Shown one piece after another: positions 5,583 to 9,407 of a stretch of DNA of 9,407 nucleotides; the first letter of the stretch is position 1, and each line of letters opens with the position of its first letter. Under the pieces are notes generated by a model that was given only the letters and a program-made list of their open reading frames with translations, ran no database searches and had not been told where the DNA came from. A program made the position numbers and the translations under genes. Source of the stretch: Bacteroides sp. CAG:770 (lineage in GTDB: Bacteria; Bacteroidota; Bacteroidia; Bacteroidales; UBA932); NCBI GenBank assembly GCA_000435075.1, contig FR890631.1, forward strand, positions 1 through 9,407. The letters are read 5' to 3'.

Positions 5583-8546
5583 ATGAAAAGGAACCTTTTA
5601 TTTTTATTTGCGTTCTTGATGGCTTGCGGCGTTTCATTTGCCCAGCAATGGGCTCCGGCCGGAGAGAACATCCGTACAAGGTGGGCTTCTGAGGTGAATC
5701 CCCGGGAATGCCATACCGAATATCCCAGGCCGCAGATGGCTCGTAGGCAATGGCAGAATCTCAATGGACTTTGGGATTACGCCATCAGTTCTGAAGATGC
5801 CGTTTCAATGCCGGAAAACGCTGACGGTCAGATTTTGGTGCCGTTTTGCATAGAATCTTCACTTTCAGGCGTCTGCAAACGCATTGGTGAGGACCAGATT
5901 CTTTGGTACAGGACAAAGCTCGTGAAGCCTGCCAAGTGGGATGGAAAGAGAATCCTCCTTCACTTCGATGCGGTCGATTGGCGTGCGGATATATTCATTG
6001 ACGGGAAACAGATAGCGTCCCACACCGGAGGCTTTACTGCTTTTGCCGTAGATGTGACTGATTATCTGAGCGATACCCCTGCTGAACTGATAGTGAAGGT
6101 ATGGGATCCGACGGATGACCCTGATTATTCGATTCCACGTGGAAAACAGGTTTCTGATCCGAGCGGCATATGGTACACACCTGTTACCGGTATCTGGCAG
6201 AGTGTATGGATGGAACCTGTCAATGCTGATGCACATATCGAAGACTACAATGTCGAAACTGATATTGCTACAGGAGAAATCTCCGTTACCGCGGTGTGTC
6301 ATGGTGCTGTAGATGGGGACAGGATTCGGGTAGATATCCTCCGCCCAAAGATAGGCTACGATACAGAAAAACCAGGCTGGAGCATCTTCCGCAAGGGACG
6401 TCAGACAGTTGCTGCAGGCGAGACTGCTACGATAAAGGTCCGGAACCCTAAATTCTGGAGCCCTGACAAGCCGTATCTCTATGGAGTCAAAATATCATTG
6501 ATAAGAAACGGAAAAGTCATTGACAAAATTCAGGGATATACCGCTATGCGCAAGATCTCAGAGCAGATTGGCTCCGACGGGGTCAAGAGGCTTGCGCTGA
6601 ATGACGAGATTCTTTTCCAGTTCGGACCTCTCGACCAGGGATGGTGGCCGGACGGACTCTATACCGCGCCGAGTGTTGAGGCGCTCACGTGGGATATCAA
6701 GGCGACCAAAGATTTGGGCTTCAATATGATACGCAAGCATATCAAAGTCGAGCCGGCACAGTGGTATTATGCATGTGACCGTCTCGGAATGCTGGTATGG
6801 CAGGATATGCCAAGTATCGGATGCTACAATAGCCCTGAACAGTGGGGGCAGGGGGAAGACTGCTATGGCGCCGGTACTGATTACTGGGCACGTAATGAGT
6901 CGAATATGACCAACTATTATAAGGAGTGGGGTGAAATCATTACCCAGCTTAAGAAGTTTCAGTCCATTGTCGTTTGGGTTCCTTTCAATGAAGCGTGGGG
7001 TCAGTTCGACACTAAGGAAGTGGTCGATTTCACCAGAAAAATGGATCCTTCCCGTCTTGTCAATGCTGCCTCGGGCGGAAACTGGATACAGGGTGCAGGC
7101 GATATCCTGGACACACATACCTACCCGAATCCGGCGATGCGTATCCTTGACACCGCTATGGTCAATGTACTCGGCGAATATGGCGGCATAGGTCGTCCAA
7201 TCGATGGCCATACGTGGGATATCGGTCGCAAATGGGGTTATATCCAGTATGATACGGAAAAGAAGGTTACTGATACATATTGTCTGTATGCCCGTGACCT
7301 TATCGACATCAAGCAGAGGGATATGTGTGCGGCTGCAGTCTATACTCAGACGACTGACGTTGAGGGAGAGGTTAATGGTTTGTACACATACGACCGTGAA
7401 GTCCTGAAAGTGGATGCGGCTCGTGTGAGAGAAGCCAATGAGGCTGTCATCAATGCTACTCTGGAGGCTCCTGTGCCAATAGTACGCCCATCAGCGTTCC
7501 ATTATAAGGATGAGTCCGCGGGTGTTCGGGGTCATATGAATCTATATACCTTGCGCAATGGAGATATCACGATGCAGGTGACGGATTTCGGTGCTCGTGT
7601 CATCAGTCTTTTCGCTCCTGACAGAGACGGCAACATTGACGATATCATAGTTGGCTATGGTGATGGGGAAAGATATGTCCACAATTCCGGTGAACGTTTC
7701 CTTGGTGCTACAGTAGGCCGGGTAGCCAATCGTATCGGCGGCGGCAGATTCACGCTTGATGGTGTTACATATAATCTTCCGAAGAACAACAACGGCCAGA
7801 CTCTTCATGGTGGACTTCTCGGAGTGGATATGGTCATGTGGTCACTGAAGGAGCGGACTGACTCTTCAGTAACTCTCACATACACAGCACCTGACGGTCA
7901 GGATGGCTTTCCTGGTAACCTCAGCATTGACATTACCTATACCATTACTCATGACAATGGTCTTGATATAAGATATAGTGCCAGGACCGACAAGGCCACG
8001 CCGGTAAATCTCTCAAATCATGCGTTCTATAACTTGCACGGCAGCAGGGGTGGTTCCATCTTGGATCATGTGGTGACTATCAATGCAGATTCCATCACTC
8101 CTGTCGATAAGGTGCTCATTCCTACTGGCGAGCATATGCCTGTGGCCGGAACTCCATTCGATTTCCGTGAGCCGCATGCAATCGGAGAAAGAATCGCTGA
8201 AAATCACCCTCAGTTGCTCACGGGAGGCGGATATGACCACAACTGGGAACTCAATGTCCCATCTGATGGAAGTCTGCATAGCGTATGTTCAGTATATGAC
8301 CCTTCTACCGGACGTCTCATGGAAATACTGACTGATCAGCCTGGACTTCAGTTCTATAGCGGAAACTTTTTCGACGGTTCTTACTGCGGTAAGGTTGAAG
8401 GCCAGCCGATAGGTCACCGTGAGGCTTTGGCATTGGAAACCCAGAAATGGCCGGATTCCATAAACCATCCGGAGTTCACTGATACCGTTCTTCGTCCAGG
8501 GGACGTTTATACTCAGCATACCGTCTATAAATTCTCCGTGAAATAG
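5583..8546 (+). CDS. Exported GH2 glycosidase fused to aldose 1-epimerase (mutarotase)
   Basis: The 987-residue protein has a signal peptide (MKRN, hydrophobic core, VSFA cut before Gln21). A LMAC lipobox-like site at 12-15 is a weaker alternative. Residues about 45-215 are the GH2 sugar-binding jelly roll (WQNLNGLWDY, HTGGFTAF, GIWYTPVTGIWQSVW). About 220-330 is the Ig-like domain. About 330-620 is the TIM barrel with LDQGWWPDGLY, acid/base Glu470 in PFNEAWG and nucleophile Glu532 in LGEYGG. Residues about 648-987 form a complete galactose-mutarotase domain with the five expected catalytic residues: Arg717 (GRVANRI), His742 (LHGG), His813 (NHAFYN), Asp885 (GYDHNW) and Glu952 (ALETQKWPD). A retaining GH2 releases a beta-sugar, and the attached domain would convert it to the alpha form in the periplasm. 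The substrate is unresolved; beta-galactoside is a guess suggested by the mutarotase. The gene is monocistronic, with no SusC/SusD nearby. Confidence 0.92.
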   Translation: MKRNLLFLFAFLMACGVSFAQQWAPAGENIRTRWASEVNPRECHTEYPRPQMARRQWQNLNGLWDYAISSEDAVSMPENADGQILVPFCIESSLSGVCKRIGEDQILWYRTKLVKPAKWDGKRILLHFDAVDWRADIFIDGKQIASHTGGFTAFAVDVTDYLSDTPAELIVKVWDPTDDPDYSIPRGKQVSDPSGIWYTPVTGIWQSVWMEPVNADAHIEDYNVETDIATGEISVTAVCHGAVDGDRIRVDILRPKIGYDTEKPGWSIFRKGRQTVAAGETATIKVRNPKFWSPDKPYLYGVKISLIRNGKVIDKIQGYTAMRKISEQIGSDGVKRLALNDEILFQFGPLDQGWWPDGLYTAPSVEALTWDIKATKDLGFNMIRKHIKVEPAQWYYACDRLGMLVWQDMPSIGCYNSPEQWGQGEDCYGAGTDYWARNESNMTNYYKEWGEIITQLKKFQSIVVWVPFNEAWGQFDTKEVVDFTRKMDPSRLVNAASGGNWIQGAGDILDTHTYPNPAMRILDTAMVNVLGEYGGIGRPIDGHTWDIGRKWGYIQYDTEKKVTDTYCLYARDLIDIKQRDMCAAAVYTQTTDVEGEVNGLYTYDREVLKVDAARVREANEAVINATLEAPVPIVRPSAFHYKDESAGVRGHMNLYTLRNGDITMQVTDFGARVISLFAPDRDGNIDDIIVGYGDGERYVHNSGERFLGATVGRVANRIGGGRFTLDGVTYNLPKNNNGQTLHGGLLGVDMVMWSLKERTDSSVTLTYTAPDGQDGFPGNLSIDITYTITHDNGLDIRYSARTDKATPVNLSNHAFYNLHGSRGGSILDHVVTINADSITPVDKVLIPTGEHMPVAGTPFDFREPHAIGERIAENHPQLLTGGGYDHNWELNVPSDGSLHSVCSVYDPSTGRLMEILTDQPGLQFYSGNFFDGSYCGKVEGQPIGHREALALETQKWPDSINHPEFTDTVLRPGDVYTQHTVYKFSVK

Positions 8547-8593
8547 TTTTGTCCGCCGACGCATATTGCCCGGCATAGAAATTACCTTATATG

Positions 8594-8635
8594 ATTTGCG
8601 TCCCTCCCTATATTCCGGGTCGGGACGCAAATTTT
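8594..8635 (+). terminator. Terminator of the GH2-mutarotase gene
   Basis: An 11-bp perfect stem pairs 8594-8604 with 8622-8632 around a 17-base loop that can add a short CCC/GGG inner stem. TTTT (8632-8635) follows. It starts 47 bases after the stop codon. Confidence 0.8.
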
Positions 8636-8689
8636 GCATGGTAATGGGGAGACCACAGTGTTCTGCTGTTCCGTGCTTTTGTTGGTAAG

Positions 8690-8752
8690 CGTCTCCAGAG
8701 TTACGTCTTGACGGACTATTGTTATCTTCAATCGTCTCCGGCGTTATGTCTT
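8690..8752. repeat. Two imperfect 20-bp direct repeats, 43 bp apart
   Basis: Positions 8690-8709 and 8733-8752 match at 17 of 20 bases; both begin CGTCTCC and end GTCTT. They lie in the 8633-8803 spacer between the glycosidase terminator and the Rpn tail fragment, where I otherwise see no gene, promoter box or RNA. They may be decayed coding DNA or part of a larger degenerate repeat. Confidence 0.45.
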
Positions 8753-8803
8753 CTGTCGGGACGGTGCCACATCAGTTTTTGCAATGATTTGATTCATATA
8801 GAG

Positions 8804-9172
8804 TTATGAAATTGGATGTGGATTAGTGTCCAAAAAATCATCGGAAATCCACACTTGAAATAAACTATACTTGATTATCAATGTGTTACAGAGGGGGGCC
8901 GTGGCGTCGTCCCGCCTGATGGAATTCGTCCTTTCCTTTAGCCTGGAAACATCTTCTGCTGAAAGCCCTGTGGCCTGCGTGATAATCTCGCAAGATGCCC
9001 CGAGCCGTATAAGATTCATGGCAATCTTATATTGTCCCTCTTTGAGACCCTCTTCTTTGCCCACTTTATGACCTTCAGCACGTCCTTCCTCACGCCCTTC
9101 TTCTCGTCCTTCCTCTCTCCCGGTCTCACGCGCGTACTCAATCTGATTGTATGTGTCCCGTTCCGTATTCAT
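8804..9172 (-). CDS. Rpn-family C-terminal fragment (alternative tail), no nuclease domain
   Basis: The 122-residue frame matches only the C-terminal part of Rpn/PDDEXK_2 proteins (recombination-promoting nuclease, putative transposase). It has a 'RDTYNQIEYARE' linker, a GREEG repeat helix (residues 18-46), then a helix pair 'IAMNLIRLGASCEIITQATGLSAEDVSRL' at 50-78. The frame is open upstream to the TAA at 9230 and reads DVAELAQLDDEDRTNYIKA there, which is also typical Rpn sequence, so the true homology starts at about 9229 and has no other ATG. The PD-(D/E)XK nuclease domain is absent. The last 35 or so residues after SIRR do not look like the family and probably represent read-through into spacer. 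It may be a duplicated remnant, a spare tail for recombination, or a small protein like the short intragenic products that restrain Rpn nucleases in E. coli. No Shine-Dalgarno is seen. Confidence 0.6.
   Translation of the reverse strand: MNTERDTYNQIEYARETGREEGREEGREEGRAEGHKVGKEEGLKEGQYKIAMNLIRLGASCEIITQATGLSAEDVSRLKERTNSIRRDDATAPLCNTLIIKYSLFQVWISDDFLDTNPHPIS
9035..9121 (-). repeat. Gly-Arg-Glu-Glu repeat tract in the Rpn tail
   Basis: Degenerate 12-base units encode GREE, GREE, GREE, GRAE, then GHKV, GKEE, GLKE over residues 18-46 of the fragment. Such charged Gly-x-x-Glu helices are usual between the nuclease domain and C-terminal helices in this family and expand or contract readily. The neighbouring tail (9230-9407) has only one GREE unit before it diverges. 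Confidence 0.7.
9108..9158 (-). repeat. Direct repeat, proximal copy
   Basis: These 51 bases are identical to 9357-9407. The offset is 249 bases, exactly 83 codons, and both copies are read in the same frame (DTYNQIEYARETGREEG). The copies diverge at 9107/9356, and the distal copy is cut off by the window edge, so the repeat may be longer. Confidence 0.9.
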
Positions 9173-9229
9173 GGCTTTAATGTAATTGGTTCTGTCCTCG
9201 TCGTCAAGCTGGGCGAGCTCCGCAACATC

Positions 9230-9407
9230 TTAGGAATCAATCCGGTCTAATTCGGAAATCTCCTTTTCTGTCAGACCTGTCAGCTCTGAAATTGTCTCAA
9301 TGGCAATTCCTTTTTCCAACATTTTCATAGCAATGTCACAACTTTTCTGTTTTGCGCCTTCCTCTCTCCCGGTCTCACGCGCGTACTCAATCTGATTGTA
9401 TGTGTCC
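9230..9407 (-). CDS. Rpn-family recombination-promoting nuclease/putative transposase, C-terminal end (partial)
   Basis: The last 58 codons of a minus-strand gene whose start lies beyond the window. They read a short 'DTYNQIEYARETGREEG' linker, then 'DIAMKMLEKGIAIETISELTGLTEKEISEL' and end RIDS with TAA at 9230-9232. This is the standard C-terminus of PDDEXK_2/Rpn proteins, whose N-terminal PD-(D/E)XK nuclease cuts DNA and promotes recombination or, in studied E. coli members, acts as a toxic anti-phage effector. The nuclease domain is not in view, so activity cannot be judged. It is followed at once, in the same frame, by a second Rpn C-terminal segment. Confidence 0.8.
   Translation of the reverse strand, partial: DTYNQIEYARETGREEGAKQKSCDIAMKMLEKGIAIETISELTGLTEKEISELDRIDS
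9357..9407 (-). repeat. Direct repeat, distal copy (cut by window edge)
   Basis: This is identical to 9108-9158 over all 51 visible bases. It is part of the Rpn gene that enters from beyond the right edge. On the minus strand it is followed by that gene's own tail (AKQKSCDIAM...), different from the tail after the other copy. Confidence 0.9.

Noticed and set aside
5583..8546. Polysaccharide utilisation locus
   Set aside because: No SusC, SusD, or sensor-regulator gene lies in the window; the glycosidase has its own terminator and a terminator lies upstream.
8289..8783. Long open frame on the minus strand opposite the 3' end of the GH2-mutarotase gene and its terminator
   Set aside because: Most of it is antisense to the well-supported mutarotase domain and the rest covers a terminator hairpin. 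The peptide resembles no family I know.
8817..8853. 8-bp inverted repeat (TGTGGATT / AATCCACA) near the end of the Rpn fragment as a terminator
   Set aside because: The stem is short and AT-rich, the loop is 21 bases, and no T tract follows on the minus strand.
9032..9250. Plus-strand frame opposite the Rpn tails
   Set aside because: The minus strand encodes recognisable Rpn C-termini in both copies; the plus-strand frame is antisense to them.
9035..9407. CRISPR or non-coding repeat array
   Set aside because: The short repeats are in-frame GREE codons and the long repeat has only two copies with coding sequence between them.

Overview
The window looks like chromosomal DNA from a member of the Bacteroidetes, most likely the order Bacteroidales. 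Several promoters carry the Bacteroidetes-type -7 box TAnnTTTG. Start codons mostly lack Shine-Dalgarno sequences. The two lipoproteins have short signal peptides ending in Cys-Lys-Lys-Asp. The protein families (Bcr/CflA-type MFS, GarK-type glycerate kinase, a YqiA-type hydrolase, a 'DQGWWPDG' GH2 and Rpn/PDDEXK proteins with GREEG tails) are typical of that group. I cannot place it more finely. I saw no rRNA, tRNA, CRISPR array or insertion sequence with recognisable ends.

Left part (1-2992, minus strand): a two-gene operon encodes a multidrug-type MFS exporter followed after 1 bp by a two-domain protein. That protein joins a YqiA-like alpha/beta hydrolase to an NT5C-like HAD domain that has lost its catalytic aspartates. 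A hairpin with a T tract ends the operon. The same short spacer carries a good promoter for a small lipoprotein, whose last codons contain a perfect 24-bp palindrome.

Middle (2972-5530, plus strand): back-to-back -7 boxes separate the exporter operon from a glycerate kinase gene. The kinase gene is broken: a conserved Glu codon has become TAA at 3390, and a segment of about 30 residues that I expect in the family is missing. A lipoprotein of unknown function follows and ends in a strong hairpin terminator.

Right-centre (5583-8632, plus strand): one long gene encodes an exported protein that fuses a GH2 glycosidase to a complete aldose 1-epimerase (mutarotase). Catalytic residues of both halves are present. 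It has its own terminator. No SusC/SusD pair lies nearby, so this is not a visible polysaccharide utilisation locus.

Right end (8804-9407, minus strand): the last 58 codons of an Rpn-family nuclease/transposase gene enter from beyond the edge. They are followed in the same frame by a second, N-terminally truncated Rpn C-terminal segment with a different tail. A direct repeat of at least 51 identical bases, exactly 83 codons apart, joins the two. This 'expressed tail plus spare tail' layout is the most interesting candidate in the window. The GH2-mutarotase fusion, the hydrolase/pseudo-HAD fusion and the damaged glycerate kinase follow it.
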